A stretch of DNA of 23,874 nucleotides from CAMAXB01 sp964476565 (GTDB lineage: Bacteria; Verrucomicrobiota; Verrucomicrobiia; Opitutales; Opitutaceae): the NCBI GenBank assembly GCA_964476565.1, contig CAYZBG010000075.1, positions 1 to 23,874 on the forward strand. The letters run 5' to 3'. Position 1 is the first letter of the stretch, and each line of letters begins with the position of its first letter. This document shows, piece after piece, positions 1 through 8,734 of this stretch. The notes under the pieces were generated by a model, which searched no databases, was not told the DNA's origin, and was given only the letters and a program-made list of their open reading frames with translations. A program made the translations under genes and the position numbers.

Positions 1-27
1 TGCCGCGGCTGCGCGCCGCTACGCCAT

Positions 28-798
28 GCTTCAACGGAGCCGCGCTCGTGAGAGCGCGGAAGGGATACCGCGTCTTTCATGAAGCGGTCCGGGAGAGTTT
101 GCTTCAACGGAGCCGCGCTCGTGAGAGCGCGGAAGGCCCATGTAGGCGATCGGCCCAGATACCGGCACCTGCCCGGCTTCAACGGAGCCGCGCTCGTGAG
201 AGCGCGGAAGGATCAACGTGGCGGTGGCAATCCGCACGTCGTCACGAGCCCGCTTCAACGGAGCCGCGCTCGTGAGAGCGCGGAAGGAAGTTCCCGCGTC
301 GCCAGCCCGGCCACGTGATCAAAGCTTCAACGGAGCCGCGCTCGTGAGAGCGCGGAAGGACGATGCAAGGCCATAAGCTCCGCCGGCGTCAGTTCTTCGC
401 TTCAACGGAGCCGCGCTCGTGAGAGCGCGGAAGGGCGCGTGCACCGGGCGGCCTACGAGTTCAACGCGTCGCTTCAACGGAGCCGCGCTCGTGAGAGCGC
501 GGAAGGAACGGGCGGCGCGCTCCACCGGAGCGCCCTACCCGTTGGCTTCAACGGAGCCGCGCTCGTGAGAGCGCGGAAGGCGTCCGGCATTTGGGCGGCC
601 CGCTTCTCGCAGCTTGCTTCAACGGAGCCGCGCTCGTGAGAGCGCGGAAGGATGCAAAGATTTCGGTGAGCGTCACGCTGACCATCACGCTTCAACGGAG
701 CCGCGCTCGTGAGAGCGCGGAAGGACGTTCGGCCTGCTGTTCGTCGCGGTCATCGCGTACGGGCTTCAACGGAGCCGCGCTCGTGAGAGCGCGGAAGG
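28..798 (-). CRISPR. Type I-G CRISPR array, 11 repeats / 10 complete spacers, truncated at left edge
   Basis: Eleven 36-nt repeats start at 28, 101, 176, 252, 324, 399, 471, 545, 616, 689 and 763, and all appear identical. Spacers are 37, 39, 40, 36, 39, 36, 38, 35, 37 and 38 nt. Each repeat holds a perfect 8-bp stem (CCGCGCTC paired with GAGCGCGG) around a 4-nt loop. Read on the minus strand the repeat starts CCTTCCGCG and ends CCGTTGAAGC, an ATTGAAAC-like end expected to give the 8-nt crRNA 5' handle GTTGAAGC. With the cas genes also on the minus strand, this puts the leader at the right (799 onward) and the older spacers to the left. Positions 1-27 are probably part of a further spacer, since no degenerate terminal repeat is seen. 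Orientation is inferred; the array itself is directly visible. Confidence 0.98.
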
Positions 799-1022
799 CC
801 CGGCTTGTTATCTTGTTGCCACTACGCTCGGGACACAGGGTATCGCGAGCGGGCATGGACAATCTCGGACAGGGACCCTGACCTATAGCCCGGAATTAAC
901 ACAACTCTTTCTTCACCAAAGTGCGAGCGCGAATGCATGGCGCTTCATCGATTCACCGCTCGCGTCGAGAATGTCAAAGAACAGGGGTTGGGGCGCAGTC
1001 CCCCACCCCAAAAAATCAGGCG
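799..1022 (-). promoter_or_regulatory. Probable CRISPR leader with candidate promoter
   Basis: This 224-nt stretch separates the last repeat from the cas2 stop codon and holds no convincing ORF. On the minus strand a perfect TTGACA lies at 977-972, with only a weak -10-like hexamer about 16-17 nt further on (around 955-950). Transcription from it would run into the array. The section next to the array (about 870-915) is less GC-rich than its surroundings, as leaders often are. The assignment rests on position and on the repeat orientation. Confidence 0.6.
984..1009 (-). terminator. G/C-tract hairpin behind cas2, possible operon terminator
   Basis: GGGGTTGGGG (984-993) and CCCCCACCCC (1000-1009) form an almost perfect 10-bp stem with a 6-nt loop, 13 nt beyond the cas2 stop codon. 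On the minus strand the hairpin is followed by TGTTCTTT, a modest U-rich tail, and then by the TTGACA box of the leader. It could end the cas mRNA and insulate the array promoter. On the plus strand it is followed by A6, so it would not terminate that way. The long G runs could also form a G-quadruplex-like structure. Confidence 0.4.
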
Positions 1023-1316
1023 TCACGCTACGAAACAGGGCGGATCAACCTTCACGTAGTTGACCCCGATCGCGGTGATTACCCGCTCTCCCCGGCTTTC
1101 CGAGGGTCCGAGTGCGATAAAGAGGATCTGATCCTGCTCCCGATCGATCAAGGCGCGCAGTCTGCTTTCGAAGTCGATCTTCTCCGCCGGCGTCAGATCG
1201 CACTCGAAGACCGATAACTGCAGGTGCATGCCGTAGTCCTTGCACGCCTTGAACACCTTACGCAGGCGCTTCGGGTTGGCGATGTCGTACGTGACGATGT
1301 AATTGGTGCGGCTCAT
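1023..1316 (-). CDS. cas2: Cas2, CRISPR adaptation protein
   Basis: This 97-residue protein has the usual Cas2 length. It begins SRTNYIVTYDIANPKRLRKV, the first beta strand of the ferredoxin-like fold, with the conserved aspartate at position 11, followed by the typical LQLSVFECDL strand. Cas2 dimers bridge Cas1 dimers in the integrase that inserts new spacers. Its ATG overlaps the cas4-cas1 stop by 4 nt (ATGA), which implies translational coupling. It is the last gene of the minus-strand cas block and is followed by the leader and array, the normal position for an adaptation module. Confidence 0.97.
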   Translation of the reverse strand: MSRTNYIVTYDIANPKRLRKVFKACKDYGMHLQLSVFECDLTPAEKIDFESRLRALIDREQDQILFIALGPSESRGERVITAIGVNYVKVDPPCFVA

Positions 1317-3337
1317 CGGGTCATGAAGGGCAGGTAGCGCTCGATTTCGCCCGTGAGGGTGCGGGCCAGGAGACGGAATTGCAGTTCGATCGCTCGCCGG
1401 TAACTCACCTTGTAGTCGAACAGTGGATGCGTAACCGTGTCGCCCAGCCGCTTTTCATAAGCCAGAAAGAAGCGCTTGCGCCCATCCGGCGTAAGGTTGA
1501 CCGCGTCGCCCGCCCGGACGAAATCGAGGGGTGTGATCATACGATTGTTGATCGCGGTGAGCACGACCGAGTCGGCGATGAGCGGACGGAATTCCTCCAT
1601 CACGTCGAGCGCAAGCGCCGGACGACCAAAGCGTGGCTGATGGCAGAGCCCGACGTAGGGGTCGAAGCCGACCGCCAGAGCCGCCACCGTGCAATCGCGC
1701 GCAAGCAAACTGTAGGCCAGCGAGAGCATCGCGTTGACCGGATCGCGTGGTGGACGGCGGTTGCGCGTGGTAAAGTCGAAGGGAAACTCCTTCTGCGCGT
1801 CGCGCACGCGCGACACGACCGACTCCTCCAGGCCGGGCAACTCGTCATCTTCCTCGGCCCGACCCTTGATCATGCCGCTGAAATTCTGAAAATACACCAG
1901 CGCGGCGGCTCCCTCCACCCCGAGCAACGAAGGCAGATTCGGTGCGACCAGCGCCGCGGAGGCCGCGTTGCGCAACGCTCGCAGGGCGACCGGCGGCGGC
2001 TCGACGTGGTTGCGCATGAAGAGCGTGCGTTGATTGCGAATCTTGCCGTAAACAAAGAGCCGGGCGAGGGGCAATGCCTTCTCCGGATCGGCGGCAAAGG
2101 CGAACTGCTGAATGCGCGTGAACACATTGGTCAACCCATGCCCACGCGTCAGCCCGTAAAACCAGCCGCCCATCGAAAAATATGAAACTGGCACCTCTTT
2201 CTCGCAAAGCGTCTGGATCAATGCGGTGGAGACCTGTGCCGATCCAAAGACGGCGAGGTGGTGCAGATCCTTGATCCGCACGTCGGCGAGCGTACCGGCC
2301 TGATCCTTCACCACGACGACTTCGCCTTTGCGGGTAACGGCGACGCCAGGCGTGTTCACGTAAAGTACCTTGGTGTCGACGTCAGGAGCCATGAGACGGC
2401 GCACCTCCCCCGAGTCGGCCGGCCGAGGCAGCCGCGCCTCAGGCAGGCGCGCCCAGTCAGGGTCTTCGACCGAGAGTTCGGCGGCAAGGGCGGCCGGATC
2501 GGCCGGCGGGCGATCATCGGCAACAAAGCCGGCAAGGTTAAGCTGCGTGGTAAAGCGGGGCGCCGGCTCGGGTTCGGCCAGGGCGCCCTGGAGAAACTGA
2601 GTTTCGTCCGGCATGCAGATTGGCGCGAGAGAGCAGCGCGGACACTTGGGCGAATGATCCAGCGGAGGCGGGATGCTGCCCTTTGCGCATGCGCGGGCCG
2701 CAGCGATGCCGCGTCGGATCCAGGCCTCGTCGGCGGCCGTGGGCGCAAAGCGGACGCGTTGCCGAGTCTGCCGATAGAAGACGACGCCTTCGTGGCAGGT
2801 ATAGCCGTTCTCGCGCAGGAGCAGGATCTGCAGGCCGAGCTGCATGCGATCCGCGTCCCAAAGCTCGCGGCCGCCTTCGCCTTCTCGCGGCGCGCCAGTC
2901 TTGTATTCGACCGGACAGACCGCCCCGGCGAGACCGGGCGCGTCGCCGAGGTCGAGTGCCGGCTCGAGCGTGACCTCAACAAGATCGAGCTTGGCGACGA
3001 CGCCGAGCGCCTTGGAGCCCAGCATGACGGAGCGGGCGTGGATCGTCTCTGGCGGAGCCGGAGCTGATGTTTGAGATTTTAGATTGGCAGTTTGAGATTC
3101 CGATGCGTCGGCCGGCCCCGCCTGCGCTTCAGAGGCGGCAGGATCGGGCAGATCTCCCTTCCCCGCGTCGACCCGCGTGTGTTCGGAGGCACCGCGCTTC
3201 GTGTCATCGTTGTGCAGGAAGACGCCTTCGACGTGCTCGTAGTAAAAAAGACGCGGGCAGTAGACGAACTCGTTCAGCATCCGGGCCGGCAACAGCTCCT
3301 GCGAATCGTCCGAGGTGGCGGGCTTATCGTTGCTCAT
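1313..3337 (-). CDS. cas4-cas1: Cas4-Cas1 fusion, spacer acquisition integrase with PAM-selecting Cas4 domain
   Basis: 674 residues from the ATG at 3337; the frame stays open upstream, but family similarity begins at MSNDKPATS. The Cas4 part (about 15-260) has the iron-sulfur cysteines C27 (YCPRLFYYEH), C232, C235 and C241, and the RecB-type nuclease residues D118, E144 and K146 (VEYKTG). The Cas1 part (about 322-674) keeps the metal ligands E475 (GVEGAAALVYF), H566 (YVGLCH) and D578 (LALDVMEEF). Such fusions are characteristic of type I-G/I-U; the Geobacter sulfurreducens one selects TTN PAMs, as I recall. Residues about 49-98 form a low-complexity insert in the Cas4 part that contains a dispersed AT-rich repeat read as SQTANLKSQTS. 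The start lies only 23 nt after the jetD stop, so it is probably co-transcribed with the Wadjet genes. Confidence 0.96.
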   Translation of the reverse strand: MSNDKPATSDDSQELLPARMLNEFVYCPRLFYYEHVEGVFLHNDDTKRGASEHTRVDAGKGDLPDPAASEAQAGPADASESQTANLKSQTSAPAPPETIHARSVMLGSKALGVVAKLDLVEVTLEPALDLGDAPGLAGAVCPVEYKTGAPREGEGGRELWDADRMQLGLQILLLRENGYTCHEGVVFYRQTRQRVRFAPTAADEAWIRRGIAAARACAKGSIPPPLDHSPKCPRCSLAPICMPDETQFLQGALAEPEPAPRFTTQLNLAGFVADDRPPADPAALAAELSVEDPDWARLPEARLPRPADSGEVRRLMAPDVDTKVLYVNTPGVAVTRKGEVVVVKDQAGTLADVRIKDLHHLAVFGSAQVSTALIQTLCEKEVPVSYFSMGGWFYGLTRGHGLTNVFTRIQQFAFAADPEKALPLARLFVYGKIRNQRTLFMRNHVEPPPVALRALRNAASAALVAPNLPSLLGVEGAAALVYFQNFSGMIKGRAEEDDELPGLEESVVSRVRDAQKEFPFDFTTRNRRPPRDPVNAMLSLAYSLLARDCTVAALAVGFDPYVGLCHQPRFGRPALALDVMEEFRPLIADSVVLTAINNRMITPLDFVRAGDAVNLTPDGRKRFFLAYEKRLGDTVTHPLFDYKVSYRRAIELQFRLLARTLTGEIERYLPFMTR
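3070..3100 (-). repeat. AT-rich dispersed repeat inside the Cas4-Cas1 coding sequence
   Basis: TTTGAGATTTTAGATTGGCA followed by GTTTGAGATTC stands out from the GC-rich gene around it. It closely resembles the TTTGAGATTTTAGATTTGAG element at 11164-11195 and the element at 11483-11517. In the Cas4 frame it reads SQTANLKSQTS, within the low-complexity insert of the nuclease domain, with no stop or frameshift. The insert therefore appears to have been captured from a dispersed repeat family. Confidence 0.7.
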
Positions 3338-3360
3338 GACGCAGGAAACATCGACGCCCG

Positions 3361-4518
3361 CTATCGGCCGGAACGTTCGCGCCAGGCGGTGACGGCAGCG
3401 TGGACGGTGCCGACGGGAAGGAACTCCTGCTCGATGCGACCGCGCTCTGCCGCGGCGAGCGTGGCGAAGAGCGTGTGTTCTTCGGGCAAGAGCGTTTCGG
3501 GAGAAGGCGGCTCCGCCCGTTGCGGCTCGGGCACGGCGTGAGCCGATGCGTGCAGAGCGAAGGTTTGCCGGTCCATGAGCAAGGCGATCAGGCCGGCATG
3601 GGCGGCTCGGGCGAAGCCAAGCATACGGAGTCCCCACGTATCGAGGTCGCCCCAGTAGGCGACCGATTTGTCGCGCAGTGCAGGCGAGGCCAACCAGTCG
3701 AGATCAAGGCCTGCGCCGAGGATGGCGAGCGTACCGGGCAAGGTGGGAAGTTGGTGGAGGCAGCGTTCGTTCTCCACCACGAGCAGATGACCACCGGGGA
3801 GGCGCGCCAGAGCGGCGAGTTCGGTGGTACGCACGCGCTGGTGGACGAAGGGTAGAAGACCGCCGTCGAGATCCGCGAGAAGCACCCAGTGATCGCCTTC
3901 GCGGGCGGCACCCAAAAAATCCTCCAGACCGAGTTCGGAGGCAGCGCCTTCGTACCTTGCGTCAAGCAGGGCGAGCAGCAGTGCGCGATGGTTCTCGTAG
4001 AACTTGCTGTCCACACCGGCAAGGGAGAGCGCACGGAGCGGGCGACCTTCGGCGCATCCGGGCGCGAGTTGAATGGCAAGATGTGAGGCCTGAAGCGCGA
4101 CTTCGATGGGGTGCTCGCGCCAGAGATGGATCTTTCCGATCCAAACCATGTGAAAGTCGACCGGCGTTTCGGCACAAAGGCGGGAGAGGGCCGCGTATTC
4201 CGTCGTGACGACAGGGTCCGCACACGCGGCGATCCAGTCGGAAGGACGGGCGAGCTTCCAAAAGAGCGGAACCCGAATTGACTGGCCGGCATGGCGATAG
4301 GGAACGCTTTCCCACTCGATCTCGCCCGCCGTAATCGTGGACCACGCGTGGAGATGCGCCCGGACGGCGCCGAGGTCGACTGCAAGGCTGGCGGCAGGCG
4401 GGCGGCCGATGGGAAGGCGCAGAGGCCAGGCAGCAGGCGTGGTGAGGCGCGCGAGTCGCAGCGCAGGACGTCGCCACTGGGCAAGGAGACGCATGGAGAT
4501 ATCTCGCGGAGACTTCAT
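3361..4518 (-). CDS. jetD: JetD, Toprim-containing nuclease subunit of Wadjet (DUF3322/DUF2220)
   Basis: 385 residues, the usual size. The N-terminal half matches the DUF3322 arm domain. The C-terminal half is the DUF2220 Toprim domain: GVDSKFYENHR (168-178), a conserved acid in VVENERCL (E249) and the metal-binding pair in YWGDLDTWG (D291, D293), with a further acidic motif EQEF (363-366). In Wadjet, JetD is the endonuclease that cuts circular plasmid DNA after the JetABC SMC motor has sensed its small size by loop extrusion. The ATG overlaps the jetC stop by 4 nt. cas4-cas1 begins 23 nt beyond the jetD stop. All visible catalytic residues are present, so the protein looks functional. Confidence 0.93.
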   Translation of the reverse strand: MKSPRDISMRLLAQWRRPALRLARLTTPAAWPLRLPIGRPPAASLAVDLGAVRAHLHAWSTITAGEIEWESVPYRHAGQSIRVPLFWKLARPSDWIAACADPVVTTEYAALSRLCAETPVDFHMVWIGKIHLWREHPIEVALQASHLAIQLAPGCAEGRPLRALSLAGVDSKFYENHRALLLALLDARYEGAASELGLEDFLGAAREGDHWVLLADLDGGLLPFVHQRVRTTELAALARLPGGHLLVVENERCLHQLPTLPGTLAILGAGLDLDWLASPALRDKSVAYWGDLDTWGLRMLGFARAAHAGLIALLMDRQTFALHASAHAVPEPQRAEPPSPETLLPEEHTLFATLAAAERGRIEQEFLPVGTVHAAVTAWRERSGR

Positions 4519-7500
4519 GCAGACGTTTCGGACAAGCCATCGGCCGAAACGACCGCACCAGCGACGCGAGCACGTTCATCGAGCTCGGTCCAGCGAATGG
4601 ACGCGAGGGTCGCGCGGGACTCCTTACGGTGAACGAACACGACCGACCGGGTGTGGGCGCGGAGCAGGCGGAGTTCCTTATTGGGGGTGACGAAGATCGG
4701 ATGGAGGCCGAATTCGCCCAGAGCGTTCACGATGCGGCGGGCGACGGCGCGGGAGCTTTTGGAGAAGGCCTCGTCGAGCACAATCGTGGCGTGGAGGGGA
4801 CGTCGGGCGCCTTCGGGGCTGAGGGCATAGCTCAGCGAGGCGGTGAGGATGTAGCTCGCGATGATTTCCTTCTCTCCGCCGGAGCCGCCCTGGGAACCTT
4901 TGAAGCGCGCGATCTCCCGGCCCGTGGCGCGGTCGACCTCGACACCATGGAACTCAACGCGAAAGCGGGGATCGAGGAGCGCCCGAGCGCCAACCGTATG
5001 CTTCTTTTCGGCGGCCTCTCGGAGGATCTGCACGAGATGCTTGAGGGCCAGATAATGACCTTCGCCTTGGTCGTCGTTACGGAGAGCCGCGACGCGGAGC
5101 TGACGCTGGGCGTGCTCGAGGGAGCGGAGGCTGTCGTGGACGATGGGCTGGAGGTCGAGACGGAGGTAGCAGCCTTCCTTGAAGTCTACATCGCGCAGGC
5201 CGCGGTTGAGATCTTCAATCCGTTCGCCAATGCGGGCAACCTCTTCGGTGACGGTACGAAGGAGAGCGCTTACCCCTTGATCGGAGGAGTTGTTGAGATA
5301 ACTGAGGAAGCGATCGAGTTTGGCCGGGAGATCTTCCTGCGTGAGGAGGTCCAGGCGCCGGAGGTAGGCGGGCAGATCAAGGAGCTCGGTGCCGACCTCG
5401 GCAAGCGGACCGTTGTCAATATGCTTGGCGTGCTCCATCGCACGCACGAGATCGGTTTCCAGTTTCTTCTGACGGTCGCTGAGATTTCCAAGGAGGCGGT
5501 CGAGTTCGGCAGCGGCCGTACGTTCGGCACGATCAATAGCTTCGGCAGTCACGGTGTCGGCAAGCGGGAGGTGTTGGTCCGCAAGCGCCAGATCGTCGGG
5601 TGAGAGTCCGTTGCCGATGCGTTCGGCGCAGGCGACGGCATTTTTCTCGGCGGCCTCGTGCTTGTTCGTAGCGGTGGTGTGGGCGGAGACCGCAGCCATG
5701 CGAGCGACGTCGAGCCTATCGGCGGCGGTCTTGGCATCCTCGTAGTCCCTCAAAGCGCGAGCCGTGTCGGAATCGGGAGCAAGGAGGTCGGAGAGTTTGC
5801 GTTCATGCCGTGCGAGTTCGGCCTCGGAACCGGCGACGTCGATGTCTGCGAACGCAGTCTGTACGAGTCGGCCGAGGAATTGGAGGCGCTGCTCAAACGC
5901 GGCAACCTTGGCTCGCGCGGGAGCGAGGGTGGCCGCAGTTTCGCGGAAAAGCTTTTCAATTGCGCCAAGACGGCGGACGGCCTCGGCAAGCCGGTCACGG
6001 TTATCGAAACCGGTGCACCAACCTTCGTCGAGGCGCCGCTGATCCTGTTTGTCGAAAAAGCCGGATTTTCCCGAGGTTGCGCCTTCAATGGTGAGAGAGT
6101 ACGGCGTCCGGTGGAGGTCGTCCGTCGAGTCCACGCAGTGCAGGTCGAGCGAGGCGAGGAGGGCCTTGAGAGATTCGCGGAGAGGATGAGGTTTAAAATC
6201 GAGCTTGCGGGTGAAGCCGTCGGACAGGAAGGCGGCGACGCCGGCGGGGGCATTCGTATCCGCCTCCAAAATACGGACGTGAAGCTGGTTGTGGCGGGCA
6301 TTGACCCAGCGGAGGGCGTCGCGGGTGTGCTCGCGCGGCACGAGGAGCCGGAGGCGATGGCCGCCGAGGGCGCGTTCGATAGCGCCGCGCCAGGCGGCGG
6401 CAGACTCCTTTACCTGAACAAGCTCGGCGACGTAGGGAAGGTCGGAAGGATTAACCCCGAGATGCGCAGCGAGCGCGGCACGGAAAACTTGGAACGCTCC
6501 CTCGATATTCGAACCCGGGCTCGCTTCGATCTCGCGTTTCTCGGCTTGGAGGCGGCTGAGCTCGACCTGATGCCCGGCGACGGCAGAACCAATCTGGAAA
6601 GCGTCGTCTTCGGCCTGCCTTTTCTCAAGCTCAAGCGGCGCACGGAGGGTGGCAGCCTTTTCGATTACAGCGGAGAAGGCGGCCTCGGAAGGAGGCGGAG
6701 GCAGGGAGAAACCGGCGCATATCGCCGTGAACTCGGCGGCGGCCCGACGACGGCGAGCCAGTTCTTCGCTCGTTTTCTTGATGAGGGCGCGCAGGCTGTC
6801 GATGTCAGCACCGCCACTCTGGAGATAGCGGGCGTGGAGGGTTTCGGCATGGCTGCGAGCTTCGAAGGCCTGGGCCTCGAAGGTCTTGAGGCGGGACTTG
6901 GCCTCGGCAACGTCCGTCTGGAGTTCCGATGCACGGTTTTGCCAGAGACGGCGGGCGTGGAGGGCGTAGCTAACGGGGAGGATGCTCTTGAGACGGCGTC
7001 TGAGGCCCAGCTCCGCGAGGCAGGCTTCATGCTCCCCGTGCAGTTGCGCAACCGGCAGCAAGGAGCGTTGCTGATCGCGGGCACGAACAAGTTCGGAGTG
7101 GATATCCTCAAGGGTGTTGAAATCGTCGGCGGCCTTGACGGCATCGGCGAACACCGAGCGGTCGTCGAGGACGAGCTCGCGAAAGATGTCATCGATGCTG
7201 TTGAGCTGCTTGAGACCGGCGGCGCGGTTGAGCAGGTTGAAGGCGTTCTCGCCGACCTCGAAGAAGGCGCGGAGGCGGGCAAGATAGGCGCGTTTGCCGC
7301 CGTTGGCGGTGTCGTAGAGCTGGATGGCAGGCTGAACGCGCAGGTGTTGCTTGAGGGCGCGCAGGCCGCCGTCGTGGTGGAGAGTAAGCCAGGTTTCCAG
7401 GCTCTGAGTGTGATCGCGGGAGAAGATCCAGACCCGCCTGAGATCAGCGTATGCGGTGGAAACGCCTTCGAGCCAGAGAATGCCGGCACAGCGAAGGACC

Positions 7501-7874
7501 TCGCGCCCATCCGTGTAGGTGGCGCAAAGGCCGGTCGTCGTGGAGGTCTTGCGGGAGATGTGATCGCCGTCACCGCTGTTGTTGCCGGAGCCAATGACGC
7601 CGCGGACGTAGGAGATAAGGCTGCGGTCACTCTCGTGGCCACCGGTGGAGGCGAGATTGTATTTAGGAGCTTCAGCGAGGAGGGTGACAAAGGCGTCGAT
7701 GAGGGTGGTTTTTCCGCTGCCAGTCATGCCAATGATGGCTGTGCCCCCGGGATCGATCTCGGCTTGGTGCAGGCCGGAGAAAGGGCCCCAATTGAATACT
7801 TCGAGGGTGCGAAGACGGAAGGGTGCGCGAGTGGCGGAGAGGCCAAGAGAAGACTGATCCGTGGAGGCGGTCAT
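4515..7874 (-). CDS. jetC: JetC, SMC-like ATPase of Wadjet
   Basis: 1119 residues from the ATG at 7874; a TTG five codons upstream (7889) is a less likely start. An N-terminal ATPase half has Walker A GMTGSGKT (about 49-56). The middle is long and rich in heptad-like Leu/Ala/Glu/Arg pattern, as expected for SMC coiled coils around a hinge. The C-terminal half has the ABC signature GGSGGEKE (about 996-1003) and Walker B TIVLDEAF (about 1030-1037). This is the MukB-like motor that extrudes plasmid DNA loops together with JetA (kleisin) and JetB. The gene starts 20 nt after the jetB stop and overlaps jetD by 4 nt. Its antisense strand carries long open frames, which are codon-bias shadows. Confidence 0.95.
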   Translation of the reverse strand: MTASTDQSSLGLSATRAPFRLRTLEVFNWGPFSGLHQAEIDPGGTAIIGMTGSGKTTLIDAFVTLLAEAPKYNLASTGGHESDRSLISYVRGVIGSGNNSGDGDHISRKTSTTTGLCATYTDGREVLRCAGILWLEGVSTAYADLRRVWIFSRDHTQSLETWLTLHHDGGLRALKQHLRVQPAIQLYDTANGGKRAYLARLRAFFEVGENAFNLLNRAAGLKQLNSIDDIFRELVLDDRSVFADAVKAADDFNTLEDIHSELVRARDQQRSLLPVAQLHGEHEACLAELGLRRRLKSILPVSYALHARRLWQNRASELQTDVAEAKSRLKTFEAQAFEARSHAETLHARYLQSGGADIDSLRALIKKTSEELARRRRAAAEFTAICAGFSLPPPPSEAAFSAVIEKAATLRAPLELEKRQAEDDAFQIGSAVAGHQVELSRLQAEKREIEASPGSNIEGAFQVFRAALAAHLGVNPSDLPYVAELVQVKESAAAWRGAIERALGGHRLRLLVPREHTRDALRWVNARHNQLHVRILEADTNAPAGVAAFLSDGFTRKLDFKPHPLRESLKALLASLDLHCVDSTDDLHRTPYSLTIEGATSGKSGFFDKQDQRRLDEGWCTGFDNRDRLAEAVRRLGAIEKLFRETAATLAPARAKVAAFEQRLQFLGRLVQTAFADIDVAGSEAELARHERKLSDLLAPDSDTARALRDYEDAKTAADRLDVARMAAVSAHTTATNKHEAAEKNAVACAERIGNGLSPDDLALADQHLPLADTVTAEAIDRAERTAAAELDRLLGNLSDRQKKLETDLVRAMEHAKHIDNGPLAEVGTELLDLPAYLRRLDLLTQEDLPAKLDRFLSYLNNSSDQGVSALLRTVTEEVARIGERIEDLNRGLRDVDFKEGCYLRLDLQPIVHDSLRSLEHAQRQLRVAALRNDDQGEGHYLALKHLVQILREAAEKKHTVGARALLDPRFRVEFHGVEVDRATGREIARFKGSQGGSGGEKEIIASYILTASLSYALSPEGARRPLHATIVLDEAFSKSSRAVARRIVNALGEFGLHPIFVTPNKELRLLRAHTRSVVFVHRKESRATLASIRWTELDERARVAGAVVSADGLSETSA

Positions 7875-7894
7875 GGCGGGAGGCGGCAAGACGC

Positions 7895-8734
7895 TCAGTC
7901 GGCAGCAAGCTCGCCCGATGACGAACCCGGAGCGGACGCGGCGGACGCATCGTCCGCAGGGGGAGGAGCGTCGGCGTTCTTCGGCGCGAGGGCCGCGATG
8001 GTTTTGAAGTGGCGAAGGAGGAGCTGGAGGTGTTCGGGATTGGCGAGGTGAACGATGACGGGGCGGATGAACACGCGTTGATCCTTGTCAGGCTCGGATA
8101 CAATGCCGTGGGCCTGGAGTTGGCCGAGCACGCGGAGCAAGCGATCCAGGTTGCGGGCCTCGCTGCCGGAATCTCCCAGGTACAGATTGAGCTGCGCAAG
8201 AAGGTCGTCGCAGTCAGCGTAGGCCCCCGGCGCGCCTAGGCCGTACTGTTGCTCGTGGGCAATGTGAGCTTGGCGAAGAATGGCCACCAAGAGCGATTGT
8301 TCGGTGGTGAGACGTTGGCGACGGACGAGCGGGTGTTGCCAGGCTTGGTCGACCGTTTCGGCGGCTGGGTCAGAAACCACGAGAAAGGCGAGGCCGCGCA
8401 CGTCGTCCAACGTAAGCGCCAGGTCGAGCGGTTCGAGAATACGCGCGACAGAGCCTGAAGCCGCCTCGACGGCAAGCGAGCGGTAGAGGTTGGGTTTAGC
8501 GTCCCGCTCCACGATGCCACACCGCAGCAGTTCCTGGATGGCAGACTTGAGCGCGGCCGGGGTGGCCGGAGAGGCCGGCGACGGGAAGTCGCCGGAAGGG
8601 ATGGATGCGAACGAATCAGACGGTGTCGCAAAAGCGGGAGGAGACTCGGCCGATAGGGAGGCGTCGACCCCATCCGAGTCGCGAAAATGTGATTTCGGCG
8701 GTGGAGTCAGGGACCGATCAAAAAAATCGTTCAT
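7895..8734 (-). CDS. jetB: JetB, Wadjet DUF4194 subunit (MukE-like)
   Basis: 279 residues. The core, from about SAIQELLRCGIVERD to the end of the winged-helix-like region, fits the DUF4194 family, the MukE-like partner binding the kleisin in Wadjet SMC complexes. The first 60 or so residues and the last 25 are low-complexity Pro/Ala/Ser/Asp-rich tails that are probably disordered. The ATG overlaps the jetA stop by 4 nt (ATGA) and jetC follows after 20 nt, the canonical jetA-B-C-D order. Recognition rests partly on this gene order, since the family has few sharp motifs. Confidence 0.88.
   Translation of the reverse strand: MNDFFDRSLTPPPKSHFRDSDGVDASLSAESPPAFATPSDSFASIPSGDFPSPASPATPAALKSAIQELLRCGIVERDAKPNLYRSLAVEAASGSVARILEPLDLALTLDDVRGLAFLVVSDPAAETVDQAWQHPLVRRQRLTTEQSLLVAILRQAHIAHEQQYGLGAPGAYADCDDLLAQLNLYLGDSGSEARNLDRLLRVLGQLQAHGIVSEPDKDQRVFIRPVIVHLANPEHLQLLLRHFKTIAALAPKNADAPPPADDASAASAPGSSSGELAAD

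Noticed and set aside
31..881. Several 66-96 residue open frames across the CRISPR array on both strands
   Set aside because: They are translations of the repeat (LQRSRARESAEG, LPRSHERGSVEA and similar) and of the spacers, not genes.
1379..3067. Two plus-strand frames of about 268 codons opposite cas4-cas1
   Set aside because: Antisense to a protein with all Cas4 and Cas1 catalytic residues; composition is shadow-like.
5658..8051. 797-codon plus-strand open frame opposite jetC
   Set aside because: It is antisense to the motif-complete SMC ATPase and has a Gly/Glu/Val-rich composition typical of GC3-driven shadow frames, with no family motif.
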